Below, piece after piece: positions 15,526-22,892 of a stretch of 22,892 bases of DNA. The DNA comes from Burkholderiaceae bacterium. Its GTDB lineage: Bacteria; Pseudomonadota; Gammaproteobacteria; Burkholderiales; Burkholderiaceae. Every line of letters starts with the position of its first letter. The first letter of the stretch is position 1. Below the pieces are notes generated by a model. That model saw nothing but the letters and a program-made list of their open reading frames with translations, ran no database searches and had not been told where the DNA came from. The DNA is taken from contig JASLEM010000182.1 of NCBI GenBank assembly GCA_030151165.1, positions 1 to 22,892 on the forward strand. Reading direction: 5' to 3'. The position numbers and the translations under genes are program-made.

Positions 15526-16386
15526 TCAGACCGAGATGCCCACGGTGAGCGCGACGTCGTAGCCCGCGGCGACGCTGCCCGTCACGGTCGACATCTCGGT
15601 CGACGTGCCGTCGCTGAACACCATGTCGGTGGCGAAGCTGATCTGCTCGAAGTTCGTGACGCTCTGGCTGTAGCCGGTCGCCGTCGAATACACCGTGCTG
15701 CAGACGTCCGTCGGGAACGCGAGCTGCGTCGTCTTGAGCTTGTTCGTGTACGAGGTCGCCGTGGTCGCGCTGCGGTAGACCTCGATGTGGATGTGGGGCA
15801 TGCGGCCCGAGTAGCAGGCGGGGAAGATCGTCGTGAACGTGACGACGCCGCCGGCGTCCGTCACCTGCACGCCGCGCAGGTAGTTCTGGTCGGTGGCGCC
15901 GTACAGCGAGTACTCGCCGTCGCGGTCGCAGTGCCACACGTAGATCGCGTAGCCGGAGAGGTCGGCGCAGCTGTTGTTCACGTTGACGAGCGTCAGCGTC
16001 AGCGTGGTCGGCACGCCCGCTGCGGTGCCGCTCATCGTACCGAAGCTGGAGCGGATGTCGCTGCGCACGATGCCCGTCAGCGCGAGCGCGTTCGAGACCG
16101 TGCCGTTGATCGTGTTCGAGCCGTCGGCCGGGAACGGTCCCTGGGTCTCCTCGGCGCTCACGGCGCACGCGCCCGACGCGCCGGTGCTGGTCGTCGTGCC
16201 GCCGGAGGTGGTCGTGGTGCCGGAGCCGGTCGACGTCGTCGTGCTCGAGGCGTCGTCGCCGCCCCCGCCGCCGCAGCCCCACGCGGTCAGCACCGTCAGC
16301 GCGGCGAGGCCGGCGCCGCCGAGCAGCACGCGGCGGCGGCCGAGGGTGTCGAGGTCGTGGGCGAGGCCCTTGTCGTGATCGTCCAT
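15526..16386 (-). CDS. Exported intradiol ring-cleavage dioxygenase-like lipoprotein
   Basis: The 286-residue protein has the intradiol dioxygenase fold, whose members split catechol-type rings with non-haem Fe(III). The likely iron ligands are all present: Y159 (DGEYSLY), Y192 (PACYSGR), H198 and H200 (PHIHIEV). Other hallmarks are EETQGPFP (79-86) and YAIYVWHCD (146-154). Unlike the cytoplasmic catabolic enzymes it has an N-terminal export signal with GRRRVLLGGAG (twin-arginine-like) and a possible lipobox cysteine C38, followed by a Ser/Thr/Gly-rich linker (40-72). Such exported forms are known in several phyla and few are characterised. The substrate is unknown. It lies between two kinase genes on the same strand, with 127 bp and 103 bp gaps. 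Confidence 0.88.
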   Translation of the reverse strand: MDDHDKGLAHDLDTLGRRRVLLGGAGLAALTVLTAWGCGGGGGDDASSTTTSTGSGTTTTSGGTTTSTGASGACAVSAEETQGPFPADGSNTINGTVSNALALTGIVRSDIRSSFGTMSGTAAGVPTTLTLTLVNVNNSCADLSGYAIYVWHCDRDGEYSLYGATDQNYLRGVQVTDAGGVVTFTTIFPACYSGRMPHIHIEVYRSATTATSYTNKLKTTQLAFPTDVCSTVYSTATGYSQSVTNFEQISFATDMVFSDGTSTEMSTVTGSVAAGYDVALTVGISV

Positions 16387-16447
16387 CGCATGCCTTTCCT
16401 GCGGTGCGGGGCGACAGTGCCCGCATGGAAGGCATTGGAGACGCGCG

Positions 16448-16489
16448 GCGTGTCGGGAGTTTGGTCTCTTCGTGTCCGGCCCGACACGC
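16448..16489 (-). terminator. Inverted repeat between the hybrid kinase and dioxygenase genes
   Basis: GCGTGTCGGG (16448-16457) and CCCGACACGC (16480-16489) are perfect 10-bp arms with a 22-base spacer. They sit 25 bp after the kinase stop. No T-run follows on the minus strand, so this could be a terminator, an RNA processing site, or an operator for the dioxygenase gene. Confidence 0.4.
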
Positions 16490-16513
16490 GACGCCGCCGC
16501 CGCGTGCCGCCGC

Positions 16514-19300
16514 TCAGGCCGCGGACACCGCGTCGCGGCGCAGGTCGCCGATCAGCTTGAGCAGCTGCTGCGGATCGACCGGCTTGGTCAGGTGATGGTC
16601 GAACCCGGCGTCGAGCGCGAGCTTGCGGTCGGCGTCCTGGCCCCAGCCGGTGATGGCGACGAGCGTCGGCGCGCGGCCGTCCTCGCCGGCGCGGATGCGG
16701 CTCGCCACCTCGTTGCCGGTGTGGTGCGGCATGCCGATGTCGAGCAGGCAGACGTCCGGCCGCACGCGCTCGTAGGCACGCAGCGCGTCCTCGCCGTCGA
16801 ACGCCAGCGTGACCTCGTGGCCTTCGAGCTCGAGCAGCGCCGCGAGGCTCTCGGCGGCGTCGCGGTTGTCGTCGGCGACGAGGATGCGGCGCGCGGGCGC
16901 GGCGCGCGGCTCGATCTCGTCGGCGTCGATACCGGGGGCTGTATCGCGCGGCGCCTCGCCGCGCGGCAGGCGCACGGTGAACACGCTGCCGCGGCCGAGG
17001 CCGTCGCTGCGCACGGCGATGCTGCCGCCGTGCAGCTCGACGAGCCCCTTCGTCAGCGCGAGCCCGATGCCGAGCCCGCCGCCGCGCTCGTCGGTGCCGC
17101 GCAGCTGCGTGAACATGTCGAACACCGCGGGCAGCGCGTCGGCCGCGATGCCGATGCCGTCGTCGCCGACCTCGATCACGATGTCGTCGCCGTCGAGCGC
17201 CGCGACGAGCCGGACGTGGCCGTGCGGGTCGGTGTACTTGGCGGCGTTGGTCAGCAGGTTGGCGACGATCTGCGAGACGCGCAGCGGGTCGGCCTGCATC
17301 ACGATGGCTTCCTGCGGCGCGACGACCTCGAGCTGGTGCCGGCGCGCGTCGATCAGCGGCCGCGCGGTCTCGACGGCGGCGTCCAGCATCTCGCCGAGCT
17401 CGTTGGGTCCGCGCCGCAGCGCCAGCACGCCGCGCGTGATGCGCGAGACGTCCAGCAGGTCGTCGAGCAGCAGCGCCATGTGGCGCACCTGGCGGTCGAT
17501 CACGTCGTGCGCCCAGCGCTTCTGCGCCTCGGTCGCCTGCGGCAGGCGCGACACCGCCGCCGCCTGGCGGATCGGCGCGAGCGGGTTGCGCAGCTCGTGC
17601 GCGAGCGTCGCGAGGAACTCGTCCTTGCGCCGGTCGGCGTCCTGCAGCGTCTGCTCGTCGCGCTTGCGCGTGGTGACGTCGGTGAACCACAGCGCGACGC
17701 TGCCGTCCATCGGCGAGGCGACGCACTGGAACCAGGTCTCGATGCCCTCGTAGTGCACCATGGTGTCGAACTCGCGCGTCGCGTTCTCCTCGACGACGAT
17801 GACGTATTCGTGGAACGACGTCGTCTGCGTCCAGCGCGCGGGCAGCACGTCGAGCACGCGCTTGCCGGCGAAGGCGTCGGCCGGCCGGCGCAGCGCCTTC
17901 GCGGCGGCGGCGTTGACGTAGCGCCACTCGAAATCGACGACCTGGCCGCTGGTGGTCTCGCGCACCGGCGCGAGCACGACGAAGGGCACGGCCGACGCGT
18001 CGAGCACGGCCTGGAAGCGGCCCTGCGACTCCTCGAACGCGGCCTGCGCCCGCGCGCGCTCGGTGAAGGTGGCGGCCTTGCGCGCGCAGATGTCGGCCAG
18101 CGTGCGCTCGCGCTCGGTCGGCGCGCGCGGCGAGTCGAAGTGCACCGAGATCGCGCCGAGGACGTCGCCGTGCTGGCCGATCAGCGGCGTGCTGTGCACC
18201 GCGCGGAACCCTTCCTCGCGGGCGAGCGTGCGCAGGCGCGCGTCGGTGCCCGTGGCCTCGGTGTCCTCGACGATCGCGCGCTCGCGCGTGACGCACGCGA
18301 GCGCGCAGGCGCCGTCGACGCCGCTGGTCTGCAGCAGGCGCGCGAGCGTCGCGGGCGCGAAGCCGGTGCTGGCGTCGATCGTCAGCGTGCCGGAGTGGGT
18401 GTCGAACAGCGTGACGAGGCCGCGGCGCGCGTCGTGGAAGTCGGCCAGCGCGGCGAGGATCATCTGCAGCTGCTCGGGCAGCAGCGTCGAGTCGAGCAGG
18501 CGGCTGCTCAGCTCGTGCAGCCGGTGCAGGTCGGCCACCTGCTGGCTCAGCTCGGCCTTGGTGCGATCGAGCAGCGCGTCGACGCTCTTGCGCTCGGTGA
18601 TGTCGATGCACGCGCCGCGCAGCCGCGTGACGCGGTCGCCCTGCCACACGAGGTGCACGCGCAGCATCAGCCAGCGCGCGCCGCCGTCGGGCAGCGGCAG
18701 GCGCAGCTCGCGCTCGTAGGCGCGGGCGCGCTCCGCGATCTTGCGGGCGACGACGGCGCGGCCCTCGAGCGCGGCGTCCGGCGGCAGCTTCGCGAGCAGC
18801 GTGTCGAGCGGCACGGGCCCGCGCGACGCATCGACGCCGCACAGCGCCGCGAGCGCGGGCGTGAGCCAGACCATGCGCGTGGCCAGGTCGAGGTCGAAGA
18901 TGCCGATGCCGGTGTCCTCGCCCGCGAGCAGCAGGCGCTGCTCCGCCGCCGACGCGCGCGCGCTCGACACGCGCAGCCGCGCGCCGAGCGCCGCGAGCAC
19001 CAGCCCCAGCACGCCGAAGATCGCGAGCGACAGGCCGTCCGACGGGTTCAGCACCTCCCAGCTCTGCCCGGGCGCGAGCCAGCGCACCGCGCTGACGAGG
19101 CCCACCGCCGTCACGCCGATGCCCGCGCCGCGGCCGGCGATCGCCGCCGCGATCACGATCGCCGGCAGGAAGAACAGGAACGGCACCTTCTCGCCGACCC
19201 ACGGGCGAACCGACCACTGCAGGGCCAGCGCGAGCGTCGCGATGGCGACGGCGATGGCCCAGCTGCGGAGGCGGTCGGGATCGATGAAGGGAAGGCGCAT
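16514..19300 (-). CDS. Hybrid sensor histidine kinase (DUF4118-PAS-GAF-PAS-HisKA-HATPase-REC)
   Basis: The 928-residue membrane protein has an N-terminal hydrophobic region with a DUF4118-like signature (VPFLFFLPAIVIAAAIAGRG, 39-58; membrane segments about 13-30, 38-75 and 90-108). A PAS/PAC domain (about 120-238, ending DITERK) and a GAF domain (about 265-415) follow. A second PAS (about 425-548, ending DVTTRKRDE), HisKA with AHELRNPL (H568), HATPase with NLLTNAAKY (681-689), DDGIGI (713-718) and GGGLGIGLAL (740-749), and a C-terminal receiver (about 805-924; D854 in LLDIGMP, K906) complete it. An internal receiver suggests phosphorelay to an unlinked HPt or self-regulation; no partner regulator is adjacent. 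The open frame runs upstream to 19684, but the ATG at 19300 matches the membrane-domain start. No good ribosome site. Confidence 0.92.
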   Translation of the reverse strand: MRLPFIDPDRLRSWAIAVAIATLALALQWSVRPWVGEKVPFLFFLPAIVIAAAIAGRGAGIGVTAVGLVSAVRWLAPGQSWEVLNPSDGLSLAIFGVLGLVLAALGARLRVSSARASAAEQRLLLAGEDTGIGIFDLDLATRMVWLTPALAALCGVDASRGPVPLDTLLAKLPPDAALEGRAVVARKIAERARAYERELRLPLPDGGARWLMLRVHLVWQGDRVTRLRGACIDITERKSVDALLDRTKAELSQQVADLHRLHELSSRLLDSTLLPEQLQMILAALADFHDARRGLVTLFDTHSGTLTIDASTGFAPATLARLLQTSGVDGACALACVTRERAIVEDTEATGTDARLRTLAREEGFRAVHSTPLIGQHGDVLGAISVHFDSPRAPTERERTLADICARKAATFTERARAQAAFEESQGRFQAVLDASAVPFVVLAPVRETTSGQVVDFEWRYVNAAAAKALRRPADAFAGKRVLDVLPARWTQTTSFHEYVIVVEENATREFDTMVHYEGIETWFQCVASPMDGSVALWFTDVTTRKRDEQTLQDADRRKDEFLATLAHELRNPLAPIRQAAAVSRLPQATEAQKRWAHDVIDRQVRHMALLLDDLLDVSRITRGVLALRRGPNELGEMLDAAVETARPLIDARRHQLEVVAPQEAIVMQADPLRVSQIVANLLTNAAKYTDPHGHVRLVAALDGDDIVIEVGDDGIGIAADALPAVFDMFTQLRGTDERGGGLGIGLALTKGLVELHGGSIAVRSDGLGRGSVFTVRLPRGEAPRDTAPGIDADEIEPRAAPARRILVADDNRDAAESLAALLELEGHEVTLAFDGEDALRAYERVRPDVCLLDIGMPHHTGNEVASRIRAGEDGRAPTLVAITGWGQDADRKLALDAGFDHHLTKPVDPQQLLKLIGDLRRDAVSAA

Positions 19301-19562
19301 GGGCGAGGGGCGATGGCCGATCCGCCGGGCGAGACGTCCCGTCGGCGACGTGGCAAGGGTAATGCAGACGACGCCCCTGCGCGACCGCGCGGCTTGCACG
19401 AGGCCGGGAGCCACGGGTAAGCCCTGATGCCGCGACCTGTGGACGGCGCCGTTCGACCCCGTCGCCGACCGCGCGTCAAGCCCGGCGTGTCCCCCTCCCG
19501 AGGGATCACCTGCGCGACGGTGCGATGGCAGAATTTGCGACCGATTCCAGGAGGCCTGTTCC

Positions 19563-20549
19563 ATGAAGAAGACGTCGCGCGCATCGACCGCCCTGATCAC
19601 CGCCGCCACCGCGCTGCCGCTGCTGCTCGCCGCGGGGCAGGCCGCGGCCGACAGCACCTCGAACGTCGAGAAGTGCGGCCACAAGCTGGGCGTGCTGGCC
19701 GTCTCGGAGCCGCAGGGCGGCTGGGGCTACCTGTCGGCCTACCAGCTCGGTTCGCCGGCGGCGCTGCTGCGCATGATGGTGCAGAACTCGGGCTGCTTCG
19801 ACGTCGTCGAGCGCGGGCAGGGCCTGCACGACATCCAGCAGGAACGCGCGCTCGCCGAGGGCGGCGACCTGCGCGGCGAGTCCAACGTCGGCAAGGGCCA
19901 GATGCAGGCCGCCGACTTCGTGATGACGCCCCAGGTGCAGATCGCCGCCAACAACACCGGCGGCATCGGCGGCGCGCTGGCCGGCGGCCTGCTGAGCCGC
20001 GTGGGCCTCGGCGCGCTGGGCGGCGTGGCCGGCGGGCTGAAGTTCAAGGAAGCGTCGACGAGCCTGCTGATCTCCGACGTGCGCTCCAGCATCCAGGTGG
20101 CGTCCGCCGAAGGCAAGGCGACCAAGACCGACTTCGACGTCGGCGGCTGGGGCTTCGGCGGCAGCACGTTCGGCGCGATGAACGGCTACACGAGCACGCC
20201 GGAAGGCAAGGTCATCGCGGCCAGCCTGCTCGACAACTACAACCGGATCGTCATCGCCATCCGCGACAACAACTCGCTCGTCAAGACCTCGAGCGCGGCC
20301 GGCGACGCCAACGCCGCCGTCTCCACCAAGGCCGGCATGCCGGTCAAGGAAGGCGACGTGCTGATGGCGCGCATCAACAACGTGAAGGTCTACGCCGGCC
20401 CGTCGAAGGACAGCAAGGTCGTCGGCACCCTCGCGCGCAGCGACGAACTGATCGCCAACGGCCAAGTGCAGAACGGCTTCGTGCAGTTCGACTCGTCGAA
20501 CGTCAGCGGCTGGGTGCAGCGTTCGCTGGTGAGCGTGGGCGGGCACTGA
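19563..20549 (+). CDS. CsgG-like exported protein with C-terminal SH3-like domain
   Basis: The 328-residue protein has a signal peptide (cleavage near AAA-D, about residue 29) and a domain resembling CsgG/HfaB curli-secretion proteins: a strand KLGVLAVSE (41-49), then NSGCFDVVERGQGLHDIQQERALAEGG (75-101) and QAADFVMTPQV (115-125), the family's nucleotide-fold-like core. A glycine-rich segment (133-159) follows. Residues about 262-326 look like a bacterial SH3 domain (MARINNVKVYAGPSKDSKVVG and GWVQRSLVSV). Unlike CsgG there is no lipobox cysteine after the signal peptide. AGGAGG at 19549-19554 gives a strong ribosome site. The gene stands alone, divergent from the hybrid kinase across 262 bp. 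Function is not known. Confidence 0.82.
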   Translation: MKKTSRASTALITAATALPLLLAAGQAAADSTSNVEKCGHKLGVLAVSEPQGGWGYLSAYQLGSPAALLRMMVQNSGCFDVVERGQGLHDIQQERALAEGGDLRGESNVGKGQMQAADFVMTPQVQIAANNTGGIGGALAGGLLSRVGLGALGGVAGGLKFKEASTSLLISDVRSSIQVASAEGKATKTDFDVGGWGFGGSTFGAMNGYTSTPEGKVIAASLLDNYNRIVIAIRDNNSLVKTSSAAGDANAAVSTKAGMPVKEGDVLMARINNVKVYAGPSKDSKVVGTLARSDELIANGQVQNGFVQFDSSNVSGWVQRSLVSVGGH

Positions 20550-20655
20550 GGCCCGGCAGCGGCCGCTTCGTGCGTTCGTTGCAAACGCCGGTCGGCGCGC
20601 GACGCCCGAATCGTCGAAAATCGCGGTTTCGCCCGCTTCGACGACCCCTTTCCCC

Positions 20656-21723
20656 ATGCGCATCCACGACCTCCGCCTTCGCCTGCGTGCCCTCGGCGCC
20701 TCGCCCGAGCACCAGGCGCGCGTGCTGCGCCAGTGGGTTACCGCGCAGCCGCAGGACGCCGGCAAGCGCCGCCTCGAGGACTTCCTGCCGAAGGCGCTGC
20801 GCGAGGCGCTGCCGACGATCTCCGCCGAGCTCGCCGGCCTCGCCACGCTGCGCTCGGAGCACCCGGGCGAGGACGGCTCGGCCCGCCTGCTCGTCGGGCT
20901 GGGCGACGGCCAGACGGTCGAGAGCGTGCTGCTGCCGCGCGACGGGCTGTGCGTGTCGACCCAGGTCGGCTGCGCGGTCGGCTGCGTGTTCTGCATGACG
21001 GGCCGCGACGGCCTGCTGCGCCAGGTCGGCAGCGCCGAGATCGTCGCCCAGGTCGTGCTCGCGCGCACGAAGCGCTTCGTCAGGAAGGTCGTCTTCATGG
21101 GCATGGGCGAGCCCGCGCACAACCTCGACAACGTGATGGAGGCGATCGACCTGCTCGGCACCGCCGGCGGCATCGGCCACAAGAACCTCGTGTTCTCGAC
21201 CGTCGGCGACCGCCGCGTCTTCGAGCGCCTGCCCGCCGGGCCGGTCAAGCCGGCGCTGGCGCTGTCGCTGCACTCGACCAAGGACGCGCTGCGCCGCGAA
21301 CTGCTGCCGCGCGCGCCGCGCCTCGCGCCCGACGAGCTGGTCGACCTCGGCGAGGCCTACGCGCGCGCCACCGGCTACCCGATCCAGTACCAGTGGACGC
21401 TGCTCGAGGGCATCAATGACGGCGACGACGAGATCGACGGCATCGTGCGCCTGCTCAAGGGCAAGTACGCGCTGATGAACATGATCCCGTACAACACGAA
21501 CGAAGGCCTCGGCTTCAGCCGGCCCTCCGCCGACAAGGCCGCGGCGATCGCCAGGACGCTGCAGTCGCGCGGGGTGCTGACGAAGCTGCGCCAGTCGGCG
21601 GGCCAAGACGTCGAGGGCGGCTGCGGCCAGCTGCGCGCGCGGGCGGTGGACGGCGAGGCGGTCGTGCGGATGCCGGCGTCGAAGCGCGGCGGCGCGTCGC
21701 CCGGCGCCGCGGTCACTCGCTGA
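20656..21723 (+). CDS. RlmN/Cfr-family radical SAM rRNA methyltransferase
   Basis: The 355-residue protein belongs to the RlmN/Cfr family, which methylates adenine carbons (C2 or C8 of A2503 in 23S rRNA) and, for RlmN, some tRNAs. The radical-SAM cluster ligands are C106, C110 and C113 (GCAVGCVFC), and both extra catalytic cysteines are present: C99 (GLCVSTQ) and C323 (VEGGCGQL). [15 protein letters not shown] (147-161) and IPYNTNEG (277-284) are family motifs. The N-terminal accessory region is shorter than in housekeeping RlmN (about 385 in E. coli). Its gene context differs from the usual rlmN setting, so it may be a second paralogue; I therefore give no symbol. It overlaps arfB convergently by 11 bp. 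Confidence 0.88.
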   Translation: MRIHDLRLRLRALGASPEHQARVLRQWVTAQPQDAGKRRLEDFLPKALREALPTISAELAGLATLRSEHPGEDGSARLLVGLGDGQTVESVLLPRDGLCVSTQVGCAVGCVFCMTGRDGLLRQVGSAEIVAQVVLARTKRFVRKVVFMGMGEPAHNLDNVMEAIDLLGTAGGIGHKNLVFSTVGDRRVFERLPAGPVKPALALSLHSTKDALRRELLPRAPRLAPDELVDLGEAYARATGYPIQYQWTLLEGINDGDDEIDGIVRLLKGKYALMNMIPYNTNEGLGFSRPSADKAAAIARTLQSRGVLTKLRQSAGQDVEGGCGQLRARAVDGEAVVRMPASKRGGASPGAAVTR

Positions 21724-22111
21724 CCTTGCCGCGCCCCGCCTTGATCGCCGAGCGCACGCTCTTGCCCTCCAGCCGCCGCTGCTTCGAGCCGTAGGTCGGC
21801 TTGGTCGGGCGGCGCACGAGCGGGGGCTTCTCGACGGAGTCGACCAGTTCCTGCAGCCGTGCGATCGCGTCGCTGCGGTTCATGTCCTGGCTGCGCGTCT
21901 GTTGCGCCTTGATGACGATGACGCCCTCGGACGTGATGCGGTGGTCGCGCAACGCGAGCAGCCGCGCCTTGACGCCGTCCGGCAGCGAGGAGGCGGCGAT
22001 GTCGAAGCGCAGGTGGACGGCGGAGCTGACCTTGTTGACGTTCTGCCCGCCCGCCCCCTGCGCGCGGATCGCGGTGATCTCGAACTCGTCGGGGTTGAGC
22101 GGCAGCGTCAT
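21713..22111 (-). CDS. arfB: Alternative ribosome-rescue factor B (peptidyl-tRNA hydrolase ArfB/YaeJ)
   Basis: ArfB frees stalled ribosomes by hydrolysing peptidyl-tRNA in the absence of a stop codon. The 132-residue protein has the catalytic GGQ in [20 protein letters not shown] (residues 15-34) and a basic C-terminal tail ([18 protein letters not shown] onward) that enters the mRNA channel. The ATG at 22111 gives a family-like start (E. coli YaeJ is 140 residues). An upstream in-frame ATG at 22168 has a GAGGG nearby and would add 19 residues unlike the family, so it is less likely. Its last 11 bases overlap the end of the radical SAM gene on the other strand. Confidence 0.92.
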   Translation of the reverse strand: MTLPLNPDEFEITAIRAQGAGGQNVNKVSSAVHLRFDIAASSLPDGVKARLLALRDHRITSEGVIVIKAQQTRSQDMNRSDAIARLQELVDSVEKPPLVRRPTKPTYGSKQRRLEGKSVRSAIKAGRGKVSE

Positions 22112-22174
22112 CGGACGGAGGCGGGTGTCGGTCGCATGGCAGATGGCATTGGAACCGTTTTCGCGCATCGTCGT

Positions 22175-22222
22175 CGCCCTCGCGCGTGACGCCCGGGCGG
22201 GGCGCGCCCGCGCGCGAGGGCG
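22175..22222. promoter_or_regulatory. Large inverted repeat between arfB and acnA
   Basis: Perfect 12-bp arms CGCCCTCGCGCG (22175-22186) and CGCGCGAGGGCG (22211-22222) flank a 24-base spacer that itself contains GCCCGGGC (22191-22198) and GGGCGCGCCC (22200-22209). It lies in the 242-bp divergent gap, 64 bp upstream of the arfB start and 131 bp upstream of the aconitase start. An operator is one possibility. Confidence 0.5.
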
Positions 22223-22280
22223 CGGCGAGGGCCGGAAGGGCGCGAACCCGAGTAAAAACGACTGACACTCGCGCAAGGTC

Positions 22281-22310
22281 TTGAGGGAAAAGTCGCGGCT
22301 GAGGCAAGAT
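22281..22310 (+). promoter_or_regulatory. Candidate sigma-70-like promoter of acnA
   Basis: TTGAGG (22281-22286), an 18-base spacer, and CAAGAT (22305-22310) resemble a -35/-10 pair 43 bp upstream of the aconitase start. The match is moderate and the assignment tentative. Confidence 0.35.
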
Positions 22311-22353
22311 GGCCGATTGCCGTTCAGCGGCGGAACCCCTGCGAGGAAACCCG

Positions 22354-22892
22354 ATGTCCCTGTCCGCGCCGCACGCGCCGTTCGCGCATACGCTCCAGAC
22401 GTTCAAGACCCCTTCGGGCGCCAGCGGTCGATTCCATTCGATCCCGGCGCTGACGAAGGACTTCCCGAAGATCGCGCGCCTGCCGGTGTCGATCCGCCTC
22501 GTGCTCGAGGCCGTGCTGCGCCACTGCGACGGCAAGCGCGTGACGCCGGAGCATGTCCGCCAGCTCGCGAACTGGGCGCCGAAGGCCGAGCGCACGGACG
22601 AGATCCCGTTCGTCGTCGCGCGCGTCGTGCTGCAGGATTTCACCGGCGTGCCGCTGCTGGCCGACCTCGCGGCGATGCGCAGCGAGGCCGCGCGCCAGAA
22701 CAAGAACCCGAAGACGATCGAGCCGCTGGTGCCGGTCGACCTGGTCGTTGACCACAGCGTGATGATCGACGACTTCGCGCACAAGAACTCGCTCGACATC
22801 AACATGAAGATCGAGTTCCAGCGCAACAACGAGCGCTACAAGTTCATGAAGTGGGGCATGCAGGCGTTCGACACCTTCGGCGTCGTGCCCCC
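22354..22892 (+). CDS. acnA: Aconitate hydratase AcnA, N-terminal part (runs off the window)
   Basis: Aconitase converts citrate to isocitrate with a [4Fe-4S] cluster in the TCA cycle. The first 179 residues are visible. Family signatures include the [15 protein letters not shown] segment, [19 protein letters not shown] (the AcnA/IRP1 substrate-side segment), [12 protein letters not shown] and [23 protein letters not shown] at the window edge. The cluster cysteines and C-terminal domains are outside. The ATG has GAGGAAA eight bases upstream. The AcnA-type sequence rather than AcnB is clear; whether the gene is acnA or an acnD-like prp-operon paralogue needs the missing part and its neighbours. 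Confidence 0.9.
   Translation, partial: MSLSAPHAPFAHTLQTFKTPSGASGRFHSIPALTKDFPKIARLPVSIRLVLEAVLRHCDGKRVTPEHVRQLANWAPKAERTDEIPFVVARVVLQDFTGVPLLADLAAMRSEAARQNKNPKTIEPLVPVDLVVDHSVMIDDFAHKNSLDINMKIEFQRNNERYKFMKWGMQAFDTFGVVP

Noticed and set aside
16472..19420. A 982-codon open frame on the plus strand
   Set aside because: It is the mirror of the hybrid kinase frame. The translation is Arg/Ala/Gln/His-rich with no recognisable domain, while the opposite strand has every kinase motif.
19526..19539. Sigma-54-type promoter TGGCAG...TTGCG upstream of the CsgG-like gene
   Set aside because: The GG and GC elements are two bases too close for a -24/-12 promoter, and it nearly abuts the ribosome site.
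19301..19684. N-terminal extension of the hybrid kinase up to 19684
   Set aside because: It would overlap the signal peptide coding region of the CsgG-like gene, and the extra residues are Arg/Pro/Gly-rich without a membrane or domain signature.

Overview
The window reads as ordinary chromosome of a high-GC betaproteobacterium, most likely a Burkholderiales member. This rests on the very GC-rich coding sequence, the minCDE order, an H-NS protein of the short beta-proteobacterial type with an RGRP (AT-hook-like) linker, an exported high-potential iron-sulfur protein, a DUF3309 mini membrane protein and a KgtP-type permease. I see no rRNA, tRNA, IS element, CRISPR array or phage gene. Most long open frames opposite the real genes are shadows caused by the GC bias.

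Layout. 1-1143: end of minC, then minD and minE (division-site placement), followed by a bestrophin-family channel (1253-2197). 2222-4639: a small exported protein, a LysR regulator, and a divergently transcribed alpha/beta hydrolase that the regulator may control. 4662-8611 (minus): a four-gene lipid-transport-type operon in the order pqiA C-terminal half, pqiB (MCE protein), pqiC (lipoprotein), pqiA N-terminal half. 8761-10395 (minus): a large OmpA-like lipoprotein with an unrecognised C-terminal region. 10671-10967: HiPIP. A 54-bp hexamer repeat and a 20-bp palindrome then separate it from the convergent kgtP (11082-12389). 12562-12720: a 52-residue DUF3309 protein. 12721-13051 is non-coding except for a possible 25-codon leader ORF overlapping the start of hns (13052-13408). 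13467-19300: an OmpR-type response regulator facing a sensor kinase tail to tail, an exported intradiol-dioxygenase-like lipoprotein, and a large DUF4118/PAS/GAF/PAS hybrid kinase. 19563-22892: a CsgG-like protein with an SH3-like tail, a short RlmN/Cfr-type radical SAM methyltransferase, arfB (ribosome rescue) and the 5' part of aconitase.

How the genes work together. MinD and MinE act with MinC on Z-ring placement. PqiA halves, PqiB and PqiC should form one envelope-spanning lipid-trafficking machine. The response regulator and sensor kinase are probably partners although convergent. The LysR/hydrolase pair is a typical divergent regulator-target unit. The remaining genes look like independent units.

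Most interesting items: PqiA encoded as two separate halves that flank pqiBC in reversed order; a leader ORF with ATGA coupling to hns; the degenerate-to-homogeneous hexamer repeat; a CsgG-like protein without a lipobox; and a 12-bp-arm inverted repeat between arfB and acnA. Nothing here is a clear new defence or mobile system.
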